From contig JAISGC010000079.1 of assembly GCA_031263295.1 (NCBI GenBank), forward strand, positions 1 through 11,931: DNA of 11,931 bases. Reading direction: 5' to 3'. The notes below the pieces were generated by a model that was given only the letters and a program-made list of their open reading frames with translations, did not search any database and was not told the DNA's origin. Source of the DNA: Rickettsiales bacterium (GTDB lineage: Bacteria; Pseudomonadota; Alphaproteobacteria; Rs-D84). Every line of letters begins with the position of its first letter. Position 1 is the first letter of the stretch. Shown piece by piece: positions 1 to 6,039 of the stretch. A program made the translations under genes and the position numbers.

Positions 1-17
1 CTTCGCCACCACCCCGT

Positions 18-62
18 CATTTTTTCGTTTCACGAAAAAATGCCACCCCTCCAAAGGAGGGG
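18..62 (-). repeat. Two-hairpin repeat, copy 1
   Basis: On the minus strand the order is a first hairpin (46-62, CCCCTCC/GGAGGGG), a TGGC spacer, a second hairpin with an AT-rich stem (19-41), and a GACGGGGTGG edge. The same order recurs at 4437-4503, 5795-5871, 5891-5956, 7261-7336, 7383-7457, 10810-10850, 10881-10925 and 11880-11931, each time with a different second stem. Confidence 0.75.
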
Positions 63-175
63 AACACCGCGCATCAGGCACGGCTTCGTCGGGAAAACTT
101 GATGCCGGGGGTTTAGAAAATCATAGTAATGAATGATCCCGCAAAGATTACTCGATGCGGCCCCCCGACCATAGC
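63..175 (-). other. Conserved structured block, left copy
   Basis: About 115 bp downstream of the small RNA terminator are nearly identical to 10694-10810. The strand read here (minus) can fold into a compact three-way junction: an outer G5/C5 stem enclosing CCGCA/TGCGG and ATCAT/ATGAT hairpins. No promoter of its own was found. Function is unknown; it may be part of the duplicated module or a read-through RNA domain. Confidence 0.5.
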
Positions 176-224
176 AGGGAAGTCTGGCGTAAGCCCGGCG
201 TAGCCGAAGGCGAAGCCAGGGCAT

Positions 225-245
225 AAAAAAGCGGCCGCACGGCCG
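225..245 (-). terminator. Intrinsic terminator of the left small RNA
   Basis: On the minus strand, CGGCC-GTGC-GGCCG is followed by C and a run of six T. The same terminator is present at 10610-10630 on the plus strand. Confidence 0.8.
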
Positions 246-333
246 ACAATTTTACGCGCGGATTACGACGCGAAAAGCGCGCCGCATTACTATGGGCTTT
301 CTATGGCCCGAGCCAGTCATCCCAACTGGTTCC
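225..333 (-). ncRNA. Unrecognised small RNA, copy 1 (about 109 nt)
   Basis: A minus-strand promoter (TTGCAA, 17 bp, TATAAT at 339-367) fires about 7 nt before a GGAACC 5' end, and the RNA ends at the terminator at 225-245. Between them the RNA can fold into three hairpins. The first is CCAGT/ACTGG with a TTGGGA loop. The second is GGGC/GCCC. The third is GCGGCGCG/CGCGTCGT (278-285 with 265-272). The same hairpins occur in the copy at 10519-10630, and where the sequences differ the pairing is kept: a C-G pair here is a G-C pair there in hairpin three, and C-G here is G-U there in hairpin one. There is no plausible reading frame. It lacks the SRP RNA core and is too short for 6S RNA. I do not recognise the family. 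It is transcribed divergently from tyrS. Confidence 0.75.
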
Positions 334-338
334 GAAAA

Positions 339-367
339 ATTATAACTGAAACAGAAATTGATTGCAA
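339..367 (-). promoter_or_regulatory. Promoter of the left small RNA
   Basis: On the minus strand, TTGCAA (362-367) and TATAAT (339-344) are separated by 17 bp. The -35 box shares two bases with the tyrS -35 on the opposite strand (358-363), so the two promoters overlap back to back. Confidence 0.75.
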
Positions 368-386
368 GACATTATCTTGCTATAAT
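358..386 (+). promoter_or_regulatory. tyrS promoter, placed for a leaderless mRNA
   Basis: TTGATT (358-363), a 17-bp spacer and a perfect TATAAT (381-386). The ATG begins 6 nt after the -10 box, where transcription itself is expected to begin, which leaves no room for a 5' leader or Shine-Dalgarno site. Confidence 0.75.
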
Positions 387-392
387 CCGGGC

Positions 393-1592
393 ATGAAAAA
401 CGATTTGTTGCACGAGTTGGAATGGCGCGGGTTTATATACCAGTGTTCCGATATGGACGGGTTGAGCGCGCGCCTGAACGAAAAAAAGATGACCGGATAC
501 TGGGGCACGGACCCGACCGGCGATTCTTTGCATGTAGGACATCTTGCGTCATTGATGCTGATGCGTTGGTTCAGGAATTACGGACACAGGCCGATTGGCC
601 TTGTCGGCGGAGCGACGGGCCGCATAGGGGACCCGTCGATGCGGGATACCAGCCGCCCGATGCTGACTGAGGCGCAGCTGAAAACGAACCTTGCGGGACT
701 GCGCAAATCCATAACGAAAATCATAGGCGGCGGCGAGACGCTGATGGTCGACAATTACGACTGGTCGAAAAAAATCGGCCATATGGAGTGGCTGGCCGAA
801 TACGGCGCGGCCTTCACTGTTCCGCATATGCTGTCGATGGAGTCGGTCAAAAAGCGGTTAGAGACCGGGATGACATTTTTAGAGTTCAACTATATGACGA
901 TGCAGGCGGTGGACTTTTTGGAACTCTATCGCGCGCACGATTGCGAGATACAATTTTGCGGCGCGGACCAGTGGGGCAACTGCATAATGGGCATCGACCT
1001 GATACGCAAAAAAATGGCCGCGCCCGCGTTCGTTTTATCGACGCCATTGATAACTGATTCGCGCGGAGAAAAAATCGGCAAGTCCGCGGGCAATGCCGTC
1101 TGGGTGAACGAGGACAAGACAACGCCATATGAATACTGGCAATACTTCCGCAATGTCGCGGATGCGGATGTTGAAAAGTTCTTGAAGATTTTCACCGAGA
1201 TTCCACGGGATGAAATCGCGCGGCTGTCGAGCTTGCGCGACGCCGAACTCAACGAAGCGAAAAAAGTCCTGGCCTTTCACGCGACGAAAATCGCGCACGG
1301 CGAAGACGCCGCGGTTGCCGCCGAACGCGCCGCCGAGTCGGTGTTCGCGGGCGACGGCGCGGGCGCGCCGGAATTAAAAATCCGCGCGACGCTTCCGATG
1401 GCGGCGATCGACTTCGCGATGCTGACGGGCTTGTTTTCGTCAAAGACCGAAGCGCGCCGCACGATAGAGCAAGGCGGCCTTTCGATTGCGGGCTCTCGCG
1501 TCGCATCGGCCGACCAGGTCGTCCTGCCCGCGCCGGAGCTCCTGGTGCAGAAGGGGAAGAAAACATTTATAAAGGTTTTAATCAATAACTAA
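393..1592 (+). CDS. tyrS: Tyrosyl-tRNA synthetase
   Basis: Class I aminoacyl-tRNA synthetase that activates tyrosine with ATP and charges tRNA-Tyr in the cytoplasm. From the start used here it is 399 residues, normal for the bacterial enzyme. Visible motifs are the nucleotide-binding YWGTDPTGDSLHVGH (HIGH-type box at residues 47-50), the tyrosine-site segment CGADQWGN, the KMSKS-type loop KIGKS (227-231), and a C-terminal S4-like RNA-binding segment containing SSKTEARRTIEQGG. I chose the ATG at 393 over the in-frame ATG at 303 because a strong promoter (-10 at 381-386) lies inside the longer frame and the family N-terminus aligns with MKNDLL. There is no Shine-Dalgarno site, as expected for a leaderless mRNA. 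The stop is followed directly by a hairpin element. A small RNA gene diverges from its promoter. Confidence 0.96.
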   Translation: MKNDLLHELEWRGFIYQCSDMDGLSARLNEKKMTGYWGTDPTGDSLHVGHLASLMLMRWFRNYGHRPIGLVGGATGRIGDPSMRDTSRPMLTEAQLKTNLAGLRKSITKIIGGGETLMVDNYDWSKKIGHMEWLAEYGAAFTVPHMLSMESVKKRLETGMTFLEFNYMTMQAVDFLELYRAHDCEIQFCGADQWGNCIMGIDLIRKKMAAPAFVLSTPLITDSRGEKIGKSAGNAVWVNEDKTTPYEYWQYFRNVADADVEKFLKIFTEIPRDEIARLSSLRDAELNEAKKVLAFHATKIAHGEDAAVAAERAAESVFAGDGAGAPELKIRATLPMAAIDFAMLTGLFSSKTEARRTIEQGGLSIAGSRVASADQVVLPAPELLVQKGKKTFIKVLINN

Positions 1593-1593
1593 A

Positions 1594-1790
1594 ACAAACG
1601 ATTGTGAAACAATCGTTTGTCATCCCCGCGCAGGCGGGGATAGGGCTTTTAACTTTATAACGGAAAACTTGTTCCACGAACAAATGTAATTGCAAAAACA
1701 AGTATGTTGAAAGGTAAGGTTTAGAGCCCTATTCCCGCCTGCGCGGGAATGACAAAAAATTGCTTTGCAATTTTTTGTTTTGGTTTTATT
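1594..1790 (+). mobile_element. MITE-like hairpin element, copy 1
   Basis: A 135-bp core (1619-1753) is bounded by inverted ends, GTCATCCCCGCG on the left and CGCGGGAATGAC on the right, each end itself a hairpin (CCCCGC/GCGGGG type). The middle holds an ACTTGTT/AACAAGT inverted repeat. Outside the core are two further hairpins: 1594-1620 (12-bp perfect stem, GAA loop) and 1752-1778 (12-bp stem, TTT loop). The element at 9745-9941 is the same on the opposite strand, with the same core length but different outer stems. There is no coding capacity. The outer hairpin with T-rich 3' half at 1752-1778 may end tyrS transcription. Confidence 0.75.
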
Positions 1791-1834
1791 TATTCATTAA
1801 AACTCTTGAATCTCTGCGTTTTTGTTATTAGACT
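1789..1834 (+). promoter_or_regulatory. Promoter of the prepilin operon
   Basis: TTGAAT (1806-1811), 17 bp, TAGACT (1829-1834), preceded by the A/T block TTTATTCATTAAAA (1789-1802). The same block, an ACTCTTG/CTCTTG -35 region, a CTGCGT spacer word and a TARACT -10 box precede the gene at 6040. In both cases exactly 19 nt separate the -10 box from the start codon. Confidence 0.6.
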
Positions 1835-1853
1835 TGTCTCCGTAGGAGGGACA

Positions 1854-3290
1854 ATGCCGAACAATCGCGGGAACTTTATGTTGCAGGCGCTGCTGGCGTT
1901 GTCCCTTGTCATCGGATTTCTGCCCGTGTTCGTTAAAAAAATCGAGGACGGCGGCGAGGCCCGCGTCGACGCCGCCACCGCGGCCCAGATCACCGGCGCT
2001 TGGGATGCCGCGCGCGCGTTCCTGTTCGAGGAGGCCGATAATCTTCCCATCGGAATCAAGGTGTTCTCCGGCGACGCGCTGATTGACAATTTGGAGCCCT
2101 TCGGATTGCCCTTGGGCTTTATTCCGAAAACGCCGCTGAACCACGAAATATCATTGATTGTCGCAAAAGACGGGCCGAACATTTTGGCGTTCCTGCGCGC
2201 GGCCGAGCCGAAGCGAAAGCTGCCTGTTATGCGGCGCGCCGATATTTTATCCCAAATCGGATTCTGGGGCGCGGTGGTCGAAGGCGATAAGATATTGGGC
2301 GAGACCGGAGGCTGGGAGGCGGCGATTCCGCGCGGGCTCGATATGAGCCCCGACGACATCTGGGTGCGCGTGCCCGAGGACGAGGAGTTTTCCGAACTGG
2401 TCGCGCGAAAGGCGAAAAATCCGTTGAAGAATGTTTTCCACACCGACCTTAAAATGGACGACAATAATGTCTCGGCCGGAAAAATCACCGCGGGCGCGGC
2501 GGAGATAAAGGTCGTTTCGGCGGGCGATTTCAGGCTGTCTGGAATCGAGGCCGACCGCAAGAACAAAAACGAAATCGGCGGCGTGCGCGCGGGAAAAGTC
2601 TGGTTCTCGGATGCCGCTGGCGGCAATCCCTTGAATATCACGCGGAGCGATTTGACCACCGGGAGATTCTCGGCCAACGGCGTCGGGAACTATGGCGATA
2701 TTCCGGCCCTGACCGCAGGGCGCATTGCCGTTCGCGATTTTAATATGACGGCCGGGCGGACCAGTTTCGCCGGGCCCGCGAACTGGGACATCAGGAACGG
2801 CGCGTCGACCACCAACATAACCATATCGGTCGAGAAGCTCGATATTGGCGCATACCTCGATGCCAGCCGCGGCCAGGATGTTTTCTTGAATGCCGAAGGG
2901 ACCGACCTTGAATATACTGCGGGAACCGGAATCCGCGTCGATAAAATCTTGGCGGACAATATCGTTCTTCGCGATATGACTTCAAGCGAACTATTGGGCG
3001 GCGGTTCGGGCGGCGCGTCTGTTCTTGAAATACGGCCCGCCGGGACCAGCGTCCTGCCCGACGCGCTGGTCGGGACAATCGCGAACGACGCCTTAAAAAT
3101 ACCAATCAATGCCGCCGACAATAATGGAAAGCTGGAATCGTGCAAGAGCGTCATAGAGAAACTCGGCGGCAAATACAGCGCGCAATCTTTGACCGACAAT
3201 ATAGTCTGCCGCTTTGTTCTCTTGAACAGAATCGAGCATAGGATAGAAATCAAAAAGTGCATCGACGCGGGAGGCTCAAAGTGTTATTAG
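1854..3290 (+). CDS. Prepilin-like protein 1 with long C-terminal domain
   Basis: Predicted 478-residue inner-membrane or pilus-associated protein. The start at 1854 is set by a strong TAGGAGGG site (1843-1850); an upstream ATG at 1749 lies within the hairpin element and before the promoter, so it is unlikely. The N-terminus has a very short class III leader ending RG (residue 6), then a hydrophobic helix NFMLQALLALSLVIGFLPVF. Position +5 is Q where type IV prepilins usually have E. A proline sits at +18, as in the two following proteins. The remainder (residues about 30-478) is soluble, beta-rich in appearance, with many short VxAGxI-type strands, and ends with a few Cys (CKS, VCR, KCI, KCY). 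It is a paralogue of the next two genes (for example GFWGAVV...WVRVP). The family name is not recognised; it could be a minor pilin or a pseudopilin of a type II-like system. It overlaps the next gene by 10 bp. Confidence 0.8.
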   Translation: MPNNRGNFMLQALLALSLVIGFLPVFVKKIEDGGEARVDAATAAQITGAWDAARAFLFEEADNLPIGIKVFSGDALIDNLEPFGLPLGFIPKTPLNHEISLIVAKDGPNILAFLRAAEPKRKLPVMRRADILSQIGFWGAVVEGDKILGETGGWEAAIPRGLDMSPDDIWVRVPEDEEFSELVARKAKNPLKNVFHTDLKMDDNNVSAGKITAGAAEIKVVSAGDFRLSGIEADRKNKNEIGGVRAGKVWFSDAAGGNPLNITRSDLTTGRFSANGVGNYGDIPALTAGRIAVRDFNMTAGRTSFAGPANWDIRNGASTTNITISVEKLDIGAYLDASRGQDVFLNAEGTDLEYTAGTGIRVDKILADNIVLRDMTSSELLGGGSGGASVLEIRPAGTSVLPDALVGTIANDALKIPINAADNNGKLESCKSVIEKLGGKYSAQSLTDNIVCRFVLLNRIEHRIEIKKCIDAGGSKCY

Positions 3291-4414
3291 AACGCGGCGC
3301 CTCTATGTTGGAAATGCTGTTCGCTCTGTTGATTGCGGGCGCGGCCATGCCTATGGCATACCGCCAGATGTCCAATATCGGACGCGACCTTGAAATAGTC
3401 GGCGCGGCCAAAGATATTATTTCGCGGACCGATCCGATACGGAACTTTATAAGATTGCGCGCGGCCGACCTGCCCGCGGACGAGTTTGTCGAAATCGAAA
3501 GCGGCGAAGCCGATATACGCGTCTTTATGCTGAAATCGAAAGACGGAGTCGCGGCCTTTGCCATCTTTGCGGGCGACGGCCCGGGCGCGGGCGGCGGCGA
3601 CATCTTGAAATCCCAAGCGTTGGCGCATCGGATTGGAATGGATGCCGCGGTCGCCGAACCCGATGGAATGGCATACAGCGCGGTTGGAAACTGGGCGGTC
3701 GAGGTTGGGGAAAACGCCCAGCCCGGCGATGTGGTTGTCCGCGTGCGCACGCTCCGCCAGAACGACGACACGGCGAAATATCTTCACAGGATGGTCTTGT
3801 CCGAGGCGGGCCTGTCGACAATGAAGCGCGACTTTTCCATGGGCGGCTTTGCCATGACCGATGTCGGGTCGGTCGATGCGAAAAAACTTACCGCGACTGG
3901 AATCGACGCGTACTTGGTCAAGACGCCGGTCATAGCGACCGATTCTTTGTATTTTATGGGGGGGCTGAATCTCAATCCCGAAAAGTCGGTTCTGACGAGC
4001 GTCCGCGCGCAGGGCGATGCCGTCGGATTTCGGAATCTCTATACCGACAACTTTCAGAGCCCGCGCGGAGAGATGACCGCCGACCGCGCCTCGGTCGCGC
4101 AAAGTTTGGTCGTCGCGAATAAGTTCGAGGTCAAGTCGTCGTATTCCCGCACGGCGTCGGGCTTTGCCGGGATGACCGCGAAGGTTATAAAGACATCGTA
4201 TTTGGACGCGGGGACATTGCGGTTTATGCCGGGATTCGGACTGACCATTTCGGGAGAATTGCTGCGTTCGGACCAGCCGGTTAAAATCGGTAGCTGGGCG
4301 TTTCCGAATACCGGCGGAACCGGGCCGAAGTTTTCGGAATTGGTTCTGGGCGGGCGGAGCGTGTCCGGCGCGTCGGCGGACTTTTCGGAAGTGTTGGAGG
4401 GCGGGTGGCGGTGA
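3281..4414 (+). CDS. Prepilin-like protein 2 with long C-terminal domain
   Basis: Predicted 377-residue prepilin-like protein starting at GTG 3281, 6 nt after GGGAGG (3269-3274). The start overlaps the end of the preceding gene by 10 bp, suggesting translational coupling. The leader is MLLERG. The mature N-terminus ASMLEMLFALLIAGAAMPMA has the canonical G at -1 and E at +5 for prepilin peptidase and a Pro at +18. Residues about 35-160 match the corresponding part of the following gene (IRNFIRLRAADLPADEFVEI against LADLNLPAEELAG; AVGNWAVEV against AFGTWAAPM). Further on, MKRDFSMGGFAMTDVGSVDA has the same form as MQSDLSLGGHNLVDVKNIAG in gene 3, a motif reminiscent of the N-terminal region of PilV-like shufflon pilins, though I cannot confirm that family. 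The C-terminal half looks like repeated short beta strands. Likely a minor pilin. Confidence 0.8.
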   Translation: MLLERGASMLEMLFALLIAGAAMPMAYRQMSNIGRDLEIVGAAKDIISRTDPIRNFIRLRAADLPADEFVEIESGEADIRVFMLKSKDGVAAFAIFAGDGPGAGGGDILKSQALAHRIGMDAAVAEPDGMAYSAVGNWAVEVGENAQPGDVVVRVRTLRQNDDTAKYLHRMVLSEAGLSTMKRDFSMGGFAMTDVGSVDAKKLTATGIDAYLVKTPVIATDSLYFMGGLNLNPEKSVLTSVRAQGDAVGFRNLYTDNFQSPRGEMTADRASVAQSLVVANKFEVKSSYSRTASGFAGMTAKVIKTSYLDAGTLRFMPGFGLTISGELLRSDQPVKIGSWAFPNTGGTGPKFSELVLGGRSVSGASADFSEVLEGGWR

Positions 4415-5763
4415 AGAAGTTTTTTGATTTTTTGTTTCCACTACCCCGCCCCGCTACGCGGGGCACCCCTTCGCCAGCGAAGGGGAATTGCGCTCTGGAA
4501 TCCTGTCTTAAATTGCAAACTGGTGCGGGGTTGTTGGAATTGCTTCTCGCCCTCGGGGTGTTTATGGCGATGATGCCGTTTGCGTATAGGTTTGCGCTGG
4601 ACCAGAGGGACAAGGCGGCCGACGCCGTGGCGGTGCGCAAAATCAGGCTGGTCAAAGACGCCCTTGAACAATATATTTTCGACAACAAGCAGAAACTCTT
4701 GGAGCCGGTGTCCGCGAACATCACGCGCGTGCGGTTGGCGGACCTGAACCTGCCCGCGGAAGAATTGGCCGGATCGAAAGTTCAATTGCGCGTCGTGAAA
4801 TCCAAAGACTCGGCGGGGCGCGCTTTTGTTCAGGGCGTGGTTATTTTCGACGAGGGAAATATGGCCGCATTGCGCACGCGGCAAATCGCGCAGTCCGGAG
4901 GCGAGGCGTCGGGCTTCGCCGACGGCCGGATGCTCTACGGCGCGTTCGGGACTTGGGCCGCGCCTATGTCGAAGTTCGGCGCGAATGTCGGGGCGCATGC
5001 GGTCTTGGCCGAGACGCGGCCGTTCCGTTCGGGCGGAGATTACTTGCAGCGGCTGCCCAGCAAGTCGGCGGCCGATGCGACGATGCAGTCCGACCTATCC
5101 TTGGGCGGGCATAACCTTGTCGATGTGAAAAACATCGCCGGCGAGAATGTCGAGATTCAGGATTTATTGACCGCCGATTCAATCGAGGCGACGCGCGCCA
5201 ATGTTATGAACCGCTTGGACTGGGCGGCGCCGATTGAGGCATTCGGCGAGGCCTCGGTCCTGGGGCCGATAACATCCGACGGGCGCGCGATAGACGCCGC
5301 CGAAATCAATATCTTCGGCAAGTCCCAATTCCGTTCCGTATCGGCCGAAGAAATGGTTGCGGAGAATCTTTATCTGTCGGGGTTTTCCGTCGCGGGAACG
5401 GGCCCGGCTATCTTGAAAATATCGGGGACGCTCGATATGGCGAAGGGCCATGTGAAAGCGGTCGAGGCGAGCGTCGGGTTTTCGGGCTCGGTGTCGCCGA
5501 AGTTGGTCGTGTCGTCGCGCGTTGAAGATTCCGCGAACCCGAAGTTCTTTTGGGATGCGGGCGGCGCGGCGAATCTCGGCGACTTGCAGATGACGGCGCT
5601 TTGGCCGCTGATGCGCGCGGCGTTTTCCGCGGAGCGAACCGGCAAGACCGAGGTAGAAAATATCGTGGCTGCGGCGGCGGCGAATGCGAACGCGACGGCG
5701 GGGGATTATTTGCGATTGCTGGACGCGGCGGAGAGGGCGGTGAGAAGTAAAATGAATAAATAA
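4405..5763 (+). CDS. Prepilin-like protein 3, leader carries a hairpin repeat
   Basis: Predicted 452-residue prepilin-like protein. GTG 4405 follows GGAGG (4396-4400) and overlaps the previous stop by 10 bp, repeating the junction geometry of the first pair; GTG 4411 is a possible alternative. The prepilin motif TG|AGLLELLLALGVFMAMMPFA has G40 at -1, E at +5 and Pro at +18. The leader is therefore 40 residues, against 6 in the two paralogues. The excess (about residues 11-33) is encoded by a two-hairpin repeat inserted in frame (4437-4503). After the helix come a RKIRLVKDALEQYIF segment, a LADLNLPAEELAG segment shared with gene 2, a DLSLGGHNLVDVKNI motif and a long strand-rich C-terminal region. 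The last codons and stop fall in a heptamer array (5753-5790). Probable minor pilin of the same complex; the transported or displayed partner is unknown. Confidence 0.8.
   Translation: MAVKKFFDFLFPLPRPATRGTPSPAKGNCALESCLKLQTGAGLLELLLALGVFMAMMPFAYRFALDQRDKAADAVAVRKIRLVKDALEQYIFDNKQKLLEPVSANITRVRLADLNLPAEELAGSKVQLRVVKSKDSAGRAFVQGVVIFDEGNMAALRTRQIAQSGGEASGFADGRMLYGAFGTWAAPMSKFGANVGAHAVLAETRPFRSGGDYLQRLPSKSAADATMQSDLSLGGHNLVDVKNIAGENVEIQDLLTADSIEATRANVMNRLDWAAPIEAFGEASVLGPITSDGRAIDAAEINIFGKSQFRSVSAEEMVAENLYLSGFSVAGTGPAILKISGTLDMAKGHVKAVEASVGFSGSVSPKLVVSSRVEDSANPKFFWDAGGAANLGDLQMTALWPLMRAAFSAERTGKTEVENIVAAAAANANATAGDYLRLLDAAERAVRSKMNK
4437..4503 (-). repeat. Two-hairpin repeat, copy 2, inside a prepilin gene
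   Basis: On the minus strand the order is TTCCAGAG box (4493-4500), first hairpin (4466-4485, CCCCTTCG/CGAAGGGG), second hairpin CCCCGC/GCGGGG (4449-4463) and edge CGGGGTAGTGG. It shares box, first hairpin and edge with the intergenic copy at 5795-5871. Here it is translated as part of the prepilin leader without breaking the frame. Confidence 0.85.
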
Positions 5764-5790
5764 TAACGAATAATGAATAAAGAATAAATA
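5753..5790 (+). repeat. Heptamer array, GAATAAA type
   Basis: Degenerate 7-bp units GAATAAA/GAATAAT follow one another. The stop of the preceding gene (KMNK then TAA) lies inside the array. Confidence 0.6.
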
Positions 5791-5791
5791 A

Positions 5792-5959
5792 ATTATTCCA
5801 GAGCGCGATTCCCCTTCGCTGGCGAAGGGGTGGCATCGGCCGGGGTCGCAGACCCAGGCCGATGACGGGGTAGTGGAAGCTGCATTATTATTTCCCCTAC
5901 CCCGGCGGCTTCGCCGCCACCCCTTCCCAAAGGGAAGGGGAATCGCGCTCTGGAATAAT
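5792..5959. repeat. Paired two-hairpin repeats 3 and 4, head-out
   Basis: A 168-bp palindromic unit with 26-bp inverted ends starting ATTATTCCAGAGCGCGATTC. The left copy has its first hairpin at 5811-5830 and second at 5834-5864 (CATCGGCC/GGCCGATG). The right copy, on the opposite strand, has its first hairpin at 5920-5940 and second at 5904-5918 (GGCGGC/GCCGCC). The pair fills most of the gap between the third prepilin gene and the OmpA-like gene and separates their transcripts. It looks like a non-autonomous element; nothing here is coding. Confidence 0.8.
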
Positions 5960-5970
5960 CCCTTATAATT

Positions 5971-6020
5971 TTTATTCATTAAAATAACTCTTGCCCTGCG
6001 TGTCGGTTTTTTTCTAAACT
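5971..6020 (+). promoter_or_regulatory. Promoter of the OmpA-like gene
   Basis: TTTATTCATTAAAA (5971-5984), then CTCTTGCC with TTGCCC as -35 (5991-5996), CTGCGT, and TAAACT as -10 (6015-6020), 18-bp spacer. Same order of blocks and same 19-nt distance to the start codon as the prepilin operon promoter at 1789-1834. Confidence 0.6.
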
Positions 6021-6039
6021 CCGAACAGGAAGGAAAGGA

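Larger units (their letters stand above)
1..344. repeat. Left arm of a long inverted repeat
   Basis: Read on the minus strand, this segment matches the plus strand of about 10507-10850. The match runs in order through a -10 box, a small RNA body, its terminator, a conserved block of about 115 bp, and a two-hairpin repeat. The best conserved parts are the terminator region (225-262) and the block at 63-175. A short stretch between them (about 176-222) has diverged and holds a different hairpin in each arm. The two arms face each other across about 10.2 kb. No transposase or integrase is visible, so this is a duplicated module and not a recognised insertion sequence. Confidence 0.85.

Noticed and set aside
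303..392. Upstream ATG extending tyrS by 30 residues
   Set aside because: The added stretch contains the tyrS promoter and the small RNA promoter, and the family N-terminus fits the ATG at 393.
300..392. T-box or other tRNA-sensing leader before tyrS
   Set aside because: The promoter's -10 box is 6 nt from the start codon, so there is no leader for such a structure.
1749..1853. Upstream ATG extending the first prepilin
   Set aside because: It lies within the hairpin element and before the promoter. The ATG at 1854 has a strong Shine-Dalgarno site and puts the cleavage glycine at residue 6, as in the next gene.
1790..2677. 295-codon open frame on the minus strand
   Set aside because: Antisense to the first prepilin gene, Ser/Pro-rich shadow translation without a start signal.
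3287..4441. 384-codon open frame on the minus strand
   Set aside because: Fully antisense to the second prepilin gene, with no ribosome site or recognisable motif.
3281..5763. Shufflon-type DNA switching of the pilin C-termini
   Set aside because: The proteins have PilV-like motifs, but no inverted partial C-terminal segments and no recombinase gene are visible.
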